The position numbers and the translations under genes were made by a program. DNA of 64,000 bases, taken from NCBI RefSeq assembly GCF_040115645.1, contig NC_089548.1, forward strand, positions 1,302,001 through 1,366,000, given 5' to 3'. Positions 11,741 to 24,709 of this stretch are shown here, piece after piece (the stretch's first letter is position 1; each line of letters begins with the position of its first letter). The notes beneath the pieces were generated by a model. The model did no database searches. It was not told the DNA's origin and worked only from the letters and a program-made list of their open reading frames with translations. This DNA is from Euwallacea fornicatus (lineage: Eukaryota; Arthropoda; Insecta; Coleoptera; Curculionidae).

Positions 11741-13080
11741 GCCACAGGACTTTTCCCGCATGCAGATGAAGTGAAACGTTACAAAATGATGGATAATTTA
11801 TTCTATTCAAATATAAAATTTGAAAGATCGACGTTTATGGAAACTATTCGACTCTTAAAAATAGGTGGACTGGCCATCTATCACTATCGTAGATGCCAAC
11901 TAATTTGTGACTTGTTTATTTCAAATATCGTTTGGAGAAAATTCGTTTAGATATTCTTTAAATAAAAATTTCGGAAATATCCTGCAGGATTTCTCGTTAA
12001 CTTTCGTCTGGGATCAAGGTACAACGCACACAGAAATTGTATCCATGATTTTACAAAGCTTTCAGGAAAGTGATGCGTTCCATCCTATTGAAACTGTCAC
12101 ATAAACTTTACCTTTAAAAGTTCAGTTGGATCATCGATTCCTCTCTCAATTCTGGTTTAGTTTCATTCAAAACATGTGCATTTTTCTAGATGAGTTCACC
12201 GAACTTTTCCACATGGTGATTGATTTATGTAGCAGTTGATTTGTCGCCAATGGCCATTAATTATCTCCGAAACTCAGAGCTCTTTTTCTAGGTTAATCAA
12301 GCATTGCGATTTAAGAGATTGACTGAAGACGTCCTTATTTTTTTTTTCATCATTTTCATCAAAGCGGTTCACTCAGAAAGGACAATAATGAATACTCCAA
12401 CATAAAATAAAATGAGCTGTATAGAGCGAAGAGAGACTTCACCTTGGGCGAATAAAGCTCGAGCGCATTATGTCCTTTAACGTCGTTGCAACTGAAAGGG
12501 TTCTGGAATTTAGTTATCCGTCGCTTAGAGACATTGTCTAAAGCTTTGATGTCAGGTAGAAACGTGCCATTTTCCCGTGCACAATAACACCTTGAGTGTG
12601 TTTCCTAACAATCCTCCCCTGATAACTCGACATTTTCAACCGAAAACGTCGCTGATTTATATGAGCAGAGCTGCCAAGAATAGTTTTTGTCTCAACTTTG
12701 AGGGGCAATTTATCACTTAAAAAACAATAGCACTTTAAGGAAACAATGCATTTTTAATGGCACAACCACGCCCAAACAACTTTCTACAGACACATTACAC
12801 TGAACAGCTCTCGTTGTTTCTTGCCGTTGTTGCTACCAGCTACAAATTGAAACCTTGTCGCTGAATCAGGCTCAAGCAAAAGCATTAAGCTTCTAAAGTT
12901 AGTAAACAAAGACGTCGTGAGATGGGAATGGAGAGATAGGAAAAAGGACTTTTGTTGGATTGCCTTCAGTTATATTTTATAATCGTCTTTTGTTTTTGGG
13001 GCTAGAACACAGTGAGAGTTCATTTATTACTAGTAAACTCTACTTTAGTTAATTCCTTCTTGTTATTTGATAGATCTTTA

Positions 13081-14144
13081 ATGCAGGGTGGTATTGAAAT
13101 ATGTAGAAAGGCTTTTAGAGGTGACGCTTTGACGAATTTCAAGATTAAAAGGCCATATTAGCATAAATCCATAACAGCTGAGTGGGGTAATCAAATTAAA
13201 ATTTTAATTTCGTTTTTTGATTATGTTTTTCGGTGATATCGGCGCATTCTCATGAAATTTTACACATCGGGAAAACTGATGATGGGCAATTAAAACATTG
13301 AAAAACAAATTTACACGGTCGATATTGGACCGATGTCAATTGTTTGAAGCGGGTGCTCAAAATTTCCACTTTTCTCCAGATTTCTAATTCAACCGTTCTC
13401 GTGGACCTGTCAACGAGGACCCCGTTTGTTAGATCTTCGTTGCTGTCCTTGTTGGCCACCCAATTGCAGCAATCAGAATATCTTTTAATATAAACCATTA
13501 ACGCTTATCCTAGCGTGGCATCAAAAGTTATTCGTAAACAGCGAAAAACACCAATCCGAACCTTTTATTATAAGATTTTTTTATATTTTTGATTGTTTTT
13601 GTTTGCAATTTGTCCCTTATTTAATCTAATCTGCAGCTCTTACTGTTTAGGAGATTCCCATTCTAGAAATGCTTCTTTTGGAAACATTGCATATTCATAT
13701 TTGCAAAAATGATGTTGAAAGCTATGAAAAATTGATACCGACCACTTCAAATGTCTTATCTTCATTCATAATTGTTAATTATCAAAGTATGGCCGACCTA
13801 TAGTCTAATATAACGACAATCTCTGTATTGTTGTCAAAAAACGTTTTTTTCTTTAAATCTAAGAGAGGCAGTGCTCTATTGAAACTATTACATATGACAA
13901 TCTTCATGTTTTTCTATAGCAATGTAGCTCAGAGAATGTAAATAATTGAAGTGTTATTGGGAGAGAATGAAAAAAGTGAATGGGAAAGAATCGAATAGGG
14001 AATTTAAGATTCATATGGCAAAAAGGTCATAGGGACAAACATTTTTTCACCATTCAGAGATTCCATGTAGCTTACTATGTTTGGAATCCCTTGTAGGTCC
14101 AGTTAGTCCATATCAGCCGGTGTCTTTTCCATTCACCCTGTATG
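13081..14144. mobile_element. Possible decayed transposon (ends only)
   Basis: The right boundary TTCACCCTGTA (ends about 14144) has the form of a Tc1/mariner-type terminus next to TA. A CAGGGTGG at about 13084 could be the left end. The inner sequences of the two ends do not match convincingly, and no transposase is readable, so this is a weak call. The region may hold one lone end only. Confidence 0.25.
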
Positions 14145-17100
14145 TAGGGGTGATCGCACAATTCTGAGAGCGTTCAAATATTCCCCACATTCAAGGGTCT
14201 AAAATATATTTTCGAATTATTTTTCGACATTTGTAACAATTCAACCGCACATTGAATAGTTAAGTAATTTTTCAGTAAGAGCATCTTTAAGACCTCGTAT
14301 TTTTTGTGCAAATTTGCCAAGATCAATGCGAAAAATTATTCTTCTAATATCATGTCATTAGTCAGGGAATTGGTGAGAAAACATGTTAATTGATATTAAT
14401 GGTTAAAGGGTTTTAATTTGGAACATCTTGTACACAAATTTAATACCCAATTCGGGATATTAAACTGGGGCATCCCTCGTAAAATAATATTACAACGGTC
14501 GCGGAGAGCGTTTGACCTGCACCAGGCTAAAATACAAGAATCGTAAGTATTCATTATTTATAAATACAGAAAAAGTTTCGACCAGAGGAGCGATACACGA
14601 AAATGGCCAAACTTCTTTTTGCTAAATTTGTCAAGGGCTATGCTCAAATGGCAAAAAGCAAGATAAAGTCAGATTCCCAGTAAAAAGGGAATTTTATGAA
14701 AATGCAGTCAAATACATTACGCGATATTTCATAACTAAAGAGATGAACCACTATAAAGCACTGACGGATAATTTCTCAATTTTTCTTTCCAACGATTTCT
14801 CAAAATGTGGTATTTCTTAAACCTCGCATTTTGCTATCGCCTAATTTTTAAAAACAATTGTTCCGTTGCTTCGTTTAATATTTTATTTTTCCATTCATTT
14901 ACGAAAAGATTAAATTCCTGTTAATTTAAGAATTTGAAATATGGATGGTTTGTGTGTATCAATTTTACAATGAAGGCAGTGTTGGTATCATTAGACCTGA
15001 GAAAAAAAGGAGAGGTTCTACAAATGTCCCATAATAAAAAAGAAAAACCATCTCCTTTCGTTCGAACGATTCCATTCATTAAATCATTTCCAACTAAAAC
15101 TCAATATATTTTGGAAGTACATTTTTCGCCAAAATTTCCACTAAGCTCGATAAAGTTTGAAATAAAGAAAGTTTTCCAATCAAGCTGCTTCATGTCTCTA
15201 AAAAGCGTTCCTCCAGAATGTCAATTTAGATAAGGACGTTTTAAAGAAGCGCTCAGGGGGGTCTAAGACACCTATAAGACCTCATCAAATTTAATAGGAA
15301 ACAAAATTTGAAAAAAATTACGCAAGTTCTATAGAATCAGTAGGTATATCGGTAGATAAGGTCAATAACGATTGATCTCAGTCTTGCCTCGATACAGTGT
15401 GAGATCGAATTAGGTGGTCCAGGGACAATTGGATCGAAAACATTGTGAAGCGTGTGTGAAAAGTTGCCTGTGATATGAAAATAACAGACATTAATACTCG
15501 TTAAATAAAAATGAAAAAAATATTTTTTAAACATATTCAAACCAAATAGAATGTAATAATATATGAGGAGAAACGCCTCCTCCCAGTGCATGAATTCTAA
15601 ATATAACCTGGTTTCACAGCACTGTTCCGTCGCATTTAGATTTATTAAAATTTGGGTTTAATGTCTGTTATGGAAATAATTCTAAATGGAATATGCACTC
15701 TTATTCTTGGAGAGGAGAAATAAATGATCGGAGCAAAACGCGTTTTACTCGAGACCTTTCCACTTTCCGGTGTTCTCGATGGAATTCGATATTTTGTAGT
15801 TGGATATTTCTAGAACGAGACGTACAATAAGAGAATGTGAAGTTTCTCGGATGTGTTTATGAATTTTTTATGAATATTTTGTGCAGGGTTAAGAAGTCTC
15901 TCATGAAATTCCGCAACTGAAACTGGAGCAGCTAGGTAGGACTGGAAAATAAACACTTGCCTGTGATATTTTATACAGGGCATTTTCAAACTATCACCTC
16001 ACCACTATCACTCCCAACTACAACTAAAACAAAAATAAAAAATGTGATACTGGAAAGTTTCCGTGATACCGCTGATGATGCCCAATTTGTTAGTTATGTG
16101 CACCGTTGCAGCAGAGTCAAAATACCATATTTTTGCATTTTTCGTGCACTTGTCTTCTATACTTTTTTCCCTCTACTTTTTTGCCTGCACTTTTTTTATC
16201 GTTTTTCCACAAAGAATTTGCAAATAAAAAATGTTTGGCATTTGTTCGACTATCGGCATGTTCACTATCGTTTTTTCTATTTCGGAAGTAGTTCGCAAAA
16301 TGCTCATATTAGTTACATTGAAAGCCTCGAACCATCCTTGTATTGAACCCTCGGATAAACTTCTTACAGGGGTCGAGATTACCTCTTGACCTCCGTCTTT
16401 TTTTGAGTGTCTATCATACGCTACATTTTGTAACAGTTTCTTCTTTCTACAATTGCGTCGGCAGTTACTGGAGACTCGGAGTATTCCAATCCCACGCTGA
16501 TAGACTCATAGGTATTTCTCTGGTAGATCTACTAGTAACATATCTCCAATTCACATATCGATCAAACTGATATATGAAGTTTACATAAACATGAAGGAGC
16601 TTTTGTCTTTCAGGTGCAGTAAGTATTCGACAAACAGTTCAACAATATCAATCATGTCTCTCTTTGAACGACAACTTTCTGGATTATCCACAATTCAGTG
16701 GACGTGAATGAGCAACTATTTAGCTCTATAGTTGGAAATAGACGATGCTGGAGATTTGAGTGGCCTCACATCTGTCAGAATGAATGAAAACTGGTGCTTT
16801 AAGAGAGTTAATTTCCATTTATGTTAATTTGAATTTTATCTTGATACATCAATTGAGCTCCCAGTTAGTTTTCTTAAACTCTTTTCTGACAACCCAGATT
16901 TTCCTTCCCTTAACATTATGCACCCCTCCCAAATCTAGTTGTTTTTCTGGAGTTGTACTTGATGAGCTCGATTAGGATCGAGTGTAAAGTCGGTGTAAAG
17001 TCTCTTAAATATTCCAACATTTTCGTCAGTTCCCCAACGTGATATTCGTTTCTATCCCTTCACAGTATTGTGACAGCTACCGATCCGGTTTCAAGTTTAT

Positions 17101-20100
17101 TAAACCCCTAATTTGGGTTGGGTATTATCCATCTATCATAATCAGAGTACCGAAACAGGCATTATTAAACCTGTTACTTTCAATATTGTTGACATTCACT
17201 TGATCTGTCGAAGGTATTAAATTCACTATACAGGCAAAGGCTGGTCAAAGACCCATATGGTTTTGGGTGAAATCCATCAAACGGGCACACAGTTCTTTCA
17301 AAAATTGTGGACGCTGATACGAATTTTTATGATCTAAAGCAGTCGGACTAATCTGAAATAACTTCAATTTTAGGAGTGAGACTTATTCAGTTGCAAATTT
17401 CGAATACCATATCTAGATTTAAATGTAATTACCAAATAATACAAACAATTAATTATTAGGAAGCCAGTGAATGTGCCTTGGAAAAGCTTTCACGCCACTG
17501 GCACTGGTTGCCTAATAGATTAAACTTCTTAACAACCCCGGTGCCAGATGAATCCACCGAGATTGCTCAGATATTTTAACTAAATAATTAAATTATGTAA
17601 CTGCTTTGCTGATTTAAAGTAAAACTCTTAATTAAATCGAAATGAATGATGTTTCGCCGGGTATAACTGGTAAATAAAGGAAATCCATCAAAATGAAATG
17701 ATATGTTGCCACTGGTAGCTTTAAGAAAAACAAAGTTTTGGGATCGCATAAAAATGCGCTAAATATTTAAATATACTCTAAATCCCAAGATTTCGATTAA
17801 AATCAACTCAATTCAAAGAATTTCCAATAAAAATCGGTTCATTAGCAATAAATCAAAATTTATCCGGAACGATACTTAAATTTTGCGTCCGATTTATCAA
17901 TTTAAATTAAGGAAAAGTTTCTCGATTGTTCGGGTAATAAGAATAGCTTGATTGAAAATCTCGAAGATATCGAGGAGAGAAATTGAATTTTCTTGTAGAT
18001 TGATCTCGCCGATTCGATGGGGAATAACAGCCATATTCCCTGCTTAAATCGTAAAAAAGCCTTGTTGCCATGCAGCCAGAACCTTAATCCAATAATCCCA
18101 GTTTTTTTAGAGGATAATCCGGGAACATGAATATATCGATCGAGCCCTGTGGTAGTTACAAAATACCTCCCCATTAGTTACCGGGGGCTGTTGTTGGGTC
18201 TGATTTATCAAGGCTTGAAAAAGCATTCTGGCAACAAACAACATAAAGAAAACGTCCAGTAGCACCGCAAACCTAATAAATATTGCTTGTTAGATTGGAA
18301 ACTGCGCTTTCGGAATGGATTTTGGAATGGGACAGTCATTCCTTATTTTATGGGCGTAGTGGAAATGGAAGCTCGGGTTTAAACGCAAGGGCTCCTCAAA
18401 TGCGGAAATGGGGCTTTTCCTTGCAATCAAATGTGGATTTTCTCACAATATAACCATTACAGTTAAATTAGGACGACCTCCAACCTTTTTAATGTATTTT
18501 TCCAATCTTCCCTTCGCCAGCTATATTCTGCACGCTATTGGAGATTCTTGATTTCCACTGCCGAAACATCCATTCTTCAACGACGTAACTGCGCCAGAAA
18601 GAGTATAATCTGCCAAAGCTCAAGTTCGCTACTCAACTCAGGTTCCCGAGAATTTCTCGGCATCGACCAAAATTGAAAAATATTCAGGAATGTGGAAAAG
18701 AATGATCCGAGAATTCCCAACACAGATACACGATGAAGTGGATCTGGCGAGGACCGAAGAGTCGAATTCACAGATTGCTTTGAATCTTGAAAAAGTCCAG
18801 TCGGACACGCAAAAATCCTTAATCGAAACGTCTTTAATAGTATTGTTATTAGTAATTACTTCATTGTTTCCATGTTCGTTGTCACTTCATTTTTCGTTAT
18901 TCCTCTTGCAGAAACCGGGCATTTTCGGCGGACATTCCTTTTTGGTCTCATCGAACTGCTCGAATTTCTTCATATTTTTTGCGAAGCAGTGTGGTGTATA
19001 TGTGATGTTTCAACGTGAAGTGTCGTTTCTCTGAAACTCGGCAATAAGCCAGGACTGGAAAATTAAAGATGAATCTGCTTGATTCGGAAAACTAAGCTGC
19101 ATTTTTTTATGGTGCGACATTTCCATAAACTCTAGAGACGAGGTTAGTTTAACCCACTCAGAGCAATCCCGATCGTCTTAGAGTCCGTTATAAAAGAAGC
19201 TGGAAGTTGATGATCCGAAAAAGGTGACCACACCCATGAGCTGGACAGCTGAATTTGGAAGTAGGTGTCGATGGATTACCTCACAGTCTGGAAAATTGTG
19301 ATTTATAAGAAGATGAGCTGCTCTATAAGCATCATTCATCCCTCTAAATCGCCGGCCCGAGACGGAATATATAATTCGTGATGGAGAGAACTGGATATTG
19401 GCTTAAAGCTAATTTAGTTTGGAGATAATTCATGAATATTCCGCTTGAACAGAGGAAAACAATGTCATATCCAGACGAAGTGAGATGTCTAGATGAAAGA
19501 CGCATACATGTTGCAAAAATGGGTCTAGAATTGTATTATGAGTTGAGTGATGTAAATGATGAGTGTAAAAATTCTCTTTTGCGCCAAGATATTAAACGTT
19601 TGTAGTAGACAACGATATGTTCCCAAATAAAACAATTCCAGGATGCCATTCAATTTCAGACTGGCTGGGAAGTGGAAAATTAATATTGAAAAGGCCGCCG
19701 TCTGGATGAATTGTGACTGCTGTTTATATCAAGGGGCCCAATTCAAGGAGCTCGTGACATTTATCGCAAATAGCGACCCTTCTCAGCTACACTCATATTT
19801 ATTCATTCTCTCTCTTTGTTTTAACTTTTCGTTCTTAGCTCAGACGGCAGTCACTAATACGGATGAGTGATAGGGGTGATTTGTCTTTAGGCAAAAGGAT
19901 ATTTCTTTATAGAGGTCTTTTTTGACGGCAATAGTTTTTACATCATTTTCATTTTATTTATATTTTACATTTTTATAGTGTTTAATATAAAATTAATATA
20001 AAATACTACAAAAAAACTGCTTTTTAGACGTTTAAAATATTTAAAGGGTCGTCAAGTCAATTTGCTTAAACTTAAAAAGTTGATACCCTGTAATATGGAA

Positions 20101-20150
20101 ATGAGACCTTTGTGAATATTTCCTCACAAACTTTGCCAGGCATGGAAAAG
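14145..20150. other. Intronic DNA, no gene seen
   Basis: No supported coding sequence, RNA gene or transposon end. Frames of up to 129 codons exist (for example 15957-16346 and 18690-19034), but they show no domains and overlap T-rich sequence. A small stem, GCCAGTG/CACTGGC, lies near 17463-17502. Confidence 0.45.
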
Positions 20151-20249
20151 TTAACCCGTAACTGGTGAGGCGGGGTCCCTAGAACCCCAGTTATTCTCTA
20201 ATTTACTCTAATTCTCACAGTTTCCCTCAGAGGTACTTGCGCTTCTATG

Positions 20250-21628
20250 CAGGTTTTTCACCCAACTCGTTCGTTAAAAGTTTACTAGGATCTAAAAGTG
20301 ATGCGAATTTGACAATTTGAAGTTAAGTTAGTTGCGACGTGTACTATTGTTTTTTTTATATATTTTCAACTTCTTGCCTTTTTAGGTTTAACCGGAAATA
20401 GCTGTCAACTTGGTTATTTCAAATGAGACCTCTACTGTGCTATTTTATTTTCAGATTTTACGTAATATTTCAGACGCATTTTTAGTATAACGCTCCATAT
20501 TTAGCTCTTATCGTTTTTGAGATATTTGACGTTGAATTAAAAACATGCCTCCGTAATGATCAATTTTAAAATTGCATATCTCCGCAGTTATTAAAGACGA
20601 AATCTTCATATTTCGCAGGATGTCAATACAGAGTCTTAAATTTACACTCTTATTATTTATGTGTCTCACCATTATACAGGGCGTCCAAAATCAAGCTCCT
20701 AACATTCATATTTTTGAAGTTGCACAAATTAGTTTTTTTTAAATGAAATAATTTACAACGTTAGGCAGGATCAAATAGAGAATGCAATTTTCTATCGAAC
20801 TCTAGCAAGATTACTTATACTTAATCCAAACCGTTTTCGGAATAATTAAATTTTATTATGATAAACTAGTAGTAGCGTAGTAATATATGTTAATTCTGCT
20901 AAATTTTTTTAATAACTTTTTCATCTTTTTATTAATTGTCATCTATGATAGGGTGACGCATTGTTTATTTCTCTATGGTCAATTATGTGAAGAGTCAAAA
21001 ATTTACCACAATGAGTATGTGCTACTAGTTTCACATAAAACTTAATTATTTCGAAAATGGTTTAGATTAAATATAGGTAATCTTAATACAGTTCGATAGA
21101 GAATTACATCCTCTACTTGATGTTGCTTAAAGTTAGACGGTGTCCTGTTTGAAAAAATGAACTTCGACTACTTCAAAAAGGTGAATATTACAATCTGAAT
21201 TTTGGACATCCTGTATAATACTAAGAGATATAAATAGCAAAAGTGTAAACTTAAGACTGTTCATTGACATTCCGCGAAATATGAAGATTATATCTTTAAT
21301 AGCTGCGGAGATATGCAATTTTAAAATTGGTCATTACGGGGGCATGTTTTCAGTTCAAAGTCAAATATCTCAAAAATGGTAAGGGTTATGCATAGAAGAT
21401 TGTAAACAAAATGTCTCTGCAATTTTAAGCAGAATCTAAAAAAAATAATATGCCGGGGGTTCCACTTAAAACAAGCAATTTGACAGCTATTTTTGGTAAA
21501 ACCGGAAGTGATGGGAACTTGTACATATTTAAAAAAAATAGTACATGTCAAAGTTAACTTAACTTCAAATCTGTATCGCTTTTGCATTTTAATAAACTTT
21601 TAATCAAAGGGTTTGGTGAATAACCCTG
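20250..21628. mobile_element. Large palindromic (foldback/MITE-like) element nested in the piggyBac copy
   Basis: The left arm (20250 to about 20880) and right arm (about 21010 to 21628) are inverted copies separated by a loop of about 130 bases. The ends read CAGGTTTTTCACCC and, in reverse, CAGGGTTATTCACC. Well-matched inner blocks include TAATGAxCAATTTTAAAATT, GCATATCTCCGCAG and CTTCATATTTCGC. Partway along each arm a second terminus-like sequence appears, TATA|CAGG followed by CGTCCAAAA or TGTCCAAAA (20677 and 21213), so a smaller palindrome may be nested in a larger one. No coding remnant and no clear target duplication were found. Confidence 0.75.
20677..21213. mobile_element. Inner palindrome with its own TA-flanked ends
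   Basis: Both ends abut TATA and read CAGGGCGTCCAAAAT and, in reverse, CAGGATGTCCAAAAT, typical of Tc1/mariner-type MITEs. The internal arms stay inverted almost to the central loop. It could be a separate MITE inserted at the centre of the outer palindrome, or simply an internal part of one element whose sequence happens to resemble termini. Confidence 0.45.
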
Positions 21629-23003
21629 TGCACCTTCGCGTTAGTATTCCGAAAATCTTTCAGTATAATAGTTGTTTTTCGATAGGTAAGTGTTTTTCTG
21701 CGATTTTCGAGTTATGAAGGCGTGGGCCCCATGCCCCATTTATGTTATTCTTTTATAAAATGTGATGTTTTAAAAACTTCGCTGAAATCTATTGCTAACT
21801 TCTTAATTCTAGTCAAAATGGCTTTTTTTGCTAAAAGTCATGATGCGATATTGTATCTTATCTTCCGGGCGTTACTGTACCAGCCGAATCTCTTGGTTGT
21901 TTGTGCACTGAGAAAAGTATTTGGATTTGTCTAATATCTAATGAAATGTGACAACAAATTATATATAAAACTAACAAGAAATTGGATATTCTCAGAACAA
22001 AATATGCAGACCGGTGCACACTAGCACGGAAATCTATACGTGTAATAGGAGTAAAGACATTTATGGGTTTATTTTTTTATTCAGCCATTTTCTAGTCGAA
22101 CAATAAAGATCTAAATTCATTTTGTGAAATTGATAGTTCCGACATAGAAATTTTTCGAAATATAATATATCAGCAACATTTCAACGTACTGCTAATTTCT
22201 CTCAGATTTGACGACGTAACGACGACGCGAGCGAAATGGGAAAATGACGATAAGCTATTGACTATTTTATGGATATTCAATAAGTTTGCTGAAAATTGCA
22301 AAAAGGGCTGTTTTCCTGGTGAATACACTCGCATTGATCAAATGCTAATTAGTTTTCGTCGGAGATGTTCTTTTCGCATGTAGTCGTATATGTCACAAAA
22401 ACCCCGTAAGTATGACGTTACAATCCTTGAGCTCAACGATGTCCGAAGTCAGTATTTTTTCGATGGATATGTCTGTGAAGACGCAGGTACCGATGGTAAA
22501 ACTTTATCGGAAGCAGGAAAAAAAATCGGAAAACTCGCCCAATCAGTTCTTCGTTCAGTAAAGAATCTAGAAGGAAGTAACCCAAACGTTACAGCAGACA
22601 ACTGATTCTCATGTATAGAACTGGTTCAATAACTATAAACCCGGGGACTGATTTATGTTGGAATGGTAAAAGCGAACAAAAGAGAAATTCCTGTATCATT
22701 TTTGCCTTCAAAAACCAGAGTAACCGATTGCTCTCTGTTTGGCTGCGGGAATAACGTAACATTAGTTTCAAATGTCCGAAAACCACGAAAAACAATTTTA
22801 TTGATATCCTTGATGCATTTTACTAAAAATGTCAACGATATTACAAAAAAGTCTGAAATCATCGAGTTCTATTACCGCATAAAAGGAGGTGTAGATGCAC
22901 TTGATGAAAAGTGTACAGTATACTCTATAAAACGAAGGAGTCGAAGATTGCAGCTTACCATTTTTTTTTATCATCTTGAGCATTTAATGATTGTATATAT
23001 ATA

Positions 23004-23620
23004 CAGGGTGCGTCGGGAAGATCGTGCCAAACTTCAGGAGGGTGTTGTATATGAAAAATAATTGTAAAAAAACTCAAATGTTGTTATCCGATTTTTGTTT
23101 GTTTACAAGTTATAGCGTAAATAAAATAAAAACATAAAATTAAAAAAAATTATAAATTTCATAAGAAATTCCATAAATTAACGTTTGGATATCATAGTAA
23201 ATGTTCAAAAATATTGCCATTAACTTCTAAACATTTTCGGCTTCGTCTATGAAGAGCATTCGTTGCGCTCCTGATTGTTTCACGTCTTTCTTTAATAGCA
23301 GCTGCAGCATTTATAATGCGTTGAATTAGTGCATCTTGAGTGTCCACTTTTACTCTGTACACTTCAATTTTAAACCAACCCCACAAACAATAGTCTAGTG
23401 GTGTGAGATCTGGAGACCTTGGAGGCCAGCCAATAGGGCCACCACGACCAATCCAACGTCCAGGAAAGGTACGTTTATGGTAAATAGAATCCTAGTTAAA
23501 AAATTTTATTTACGCTATAACTTGTAAACAAACGAAAATCGGATAACAACATTTGAGTTTTTTTTTTTTTCATGTAAAACACGCTCCTGAAGTTTGGCAC
23601 GATCCTCCCGACTCACCCTG
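23004..23620 (-). mobile_element. 617-bp mariner-type deletion derivative nested in the piggyBac transposase
   Basis: Inverted ends of about 120 bp start CAGGGTGCGTCGGGAAGATC at 23004 and, in reverse, CAGGGTGAGTCGGGAGGATC at 23620. TATATA runs flank both sides. The arms match with few differences, including TTATCCGATTTT and TTACAAGTTATAGCG, so this is younger than its host element. Between the arms only the C-terminal part of a minus-strand transposase remains, meaning an internal deletion removed the rest. Confidence 0.88.
23192..23489 (-). pseudogene. C-terminal transposase fragment, single open frame
   Basis: On the minus strand an uninterrupted frame of nearly 100 codons reads FPGRWIGRGGPIGWPPRSPD, then LTPLDYCLWGWFK, and ends NGNIFEHLL followed by TGA. 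The RWIGRGG...RSPDLTPLD block is the third catalytic region of the same insect Tc1/mariner-type transposase group as the copy at 5631-7257. The N-terminal DNA-binding region and the first two catalytic residues are missing, so it cannot act as a transposase. Confidence 0.8.
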
Positions 23621-24333
23621 TATATATATATTATTATTTAACTTTTCTGGCAAATCTTAATAACTCTACATATGACCTCATGAAATCTTTGGCACGACAG
23701 ATTGTCGAAGAGCATTTAGAGGGAATACTTTCAAATATGTATCTTCCAAAAGACTTAAAGCATAATATAGCTAGAATTCTAAATAAACAGATGTGTAAAA
23801 ACTCATAGCAAAATATGGGAAAATAGTGAAATGTGCAAAGTATCCCGGTGCAAACAACGGAAAAACAAAAGTTGTGTGTGTTGCCTGTACAGAGCCAATC
23901 CACAGTACATGCCAACGAGCAGTTTTTGAAGATTTTCTATAATGTCCAGTTGCAATTTTTATGAATTCTGTATTCCTTTTAGGATTTCGTTTTTTTTTTA
24001 TTTGTTAAATAGAAATATGTAGTTTTATGCTTTTCGTTAATGTGTAGTAGTTGTAATATTTGTCACATTTTCAAGGATAAACAGTAACGAAATTTTTTAT
24101 TTGTTTTGGTATGCGGTAGTGTAATATGTAGTACATTATTGAGTACAAATAGGAATATTTTTTGATAATTTTGGTTTTTATATACTTAAGAATATGTAAA
24201 CTCTGTTTAAAAAATATAAAAACTAATTATTTTTTTATTTTATTTGTCAAAAATATGAAACGAAAATGGGGTCGTGATCACCCCACTATACAACAAACCT
24301 CCTAAAAGAAGGACCTCACTAGTTACAGGTTAA

Positions 24334-24709
24334 TTTGCAAATATCCCAAGATGCATTAGAGAGATGATTTTTTCTGTATTATATTTTTTTCATGTCATCA
24401 AGTTCGGAGTGTCAGAGTCTGTAAAAAGCCTAAGTTACTAGCGCCAACAAACGCAGGTCGATTTTTTCATCTCGCTAAAATACGCATTTGTCGCATCCGA
24501 AAACCCGTAGTCGTGCAATATCAAGTTTATAGCTAACGAATGTGACTAATTATTTAATTACCTCGTAAAATAGATTTTTAAAAATAGAGTGACAAAGATT
24601 TTACTGAATTTTGAAGACTGAAGAAAAATAGAAAAAACAGGTAACACAGTAATATTCTTTAAACAATTGTGCTGACATTGTGCACGCCATGTTAAAGCAT
24701 TGAATTTAC
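24334..24709. other. Gene-free spacer between piggyBac copy and repeat array
   Basis: AT-rich sequence with no coding or transposon motif that I can support. Confidence 0.4.

Larger units (their letters stand above)
7671..13080. other. Intronic DNA with local duplications and pyrimidine-rich tract
   Basis: No gene is supported here. It holds a 120-bp diverged direct duplication (8941-9060 and 9862-9982), a degenerate motif array between them (9310-9640), and a long T- and C-rich stretch (about 10730-11740). The rest shows no structure that I can name. Confidence 0.5.
21945..23942 (+). pseudogene. Decayed piggyBac-type transposase
   Basis: Plus-strand frames read together as a piggyBac transposase. 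There is TFMGL near 22060, LRFDDVTTTRAKW (22204-22240), then GEYTRIDQMLISFRRRC with the first catalytic Asp (about 22320-22375). VTADN carries the second Asp (about 22590), and FYYRIKGGVDALDEK carries the third (about 22870-22910), followed by the arginine-rich RRSRRLQL and IFFYHLEH. The frame is cut by the insertion at 23004-23620. It resumes at about 23640 and ends with a Cys/His-rich tail (C-x2-C, H and C spaced as in family zinc-binding C-termini) and a TAA at 23940-23942. Stops at about 22381 and 22603 and several frameshifts show it is dead. All three Asp positions survive, so the decay may be moderate in age. Confidence 0.85.
20155..24329 (+). mobile_element. piggyBac-like transposon with TTAA target duplication
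   Basis: TTAA at 20151-20154 and again at 24330-24333 brackets the element. The left end CCCGTAACTGGTGAGG (20155-20170) matches the right end read in reverse, CCTGTAACTAGTGAGG, at 14 of 16 positions. Just inside each end is a GGGGTC...CCCC near-palindrome. The piggyBac family inserts at TTAA and has short ends starting with C runs, so target, ends and the enclosed transposase agree. The 4175-bp length includes two later insertions (20250-21628 and 23004-23620). Without them the element is about 2.2 kb, a normal size for this family. Confidence 0.9.

Noticed and set aside
15957..16346. 129-codon plus-strand open frame
   Set aside because: T-rich low-complexity sequence giving a phenylalanine-rich peptide, with no domain, no codon bias and an overlapping second frame.
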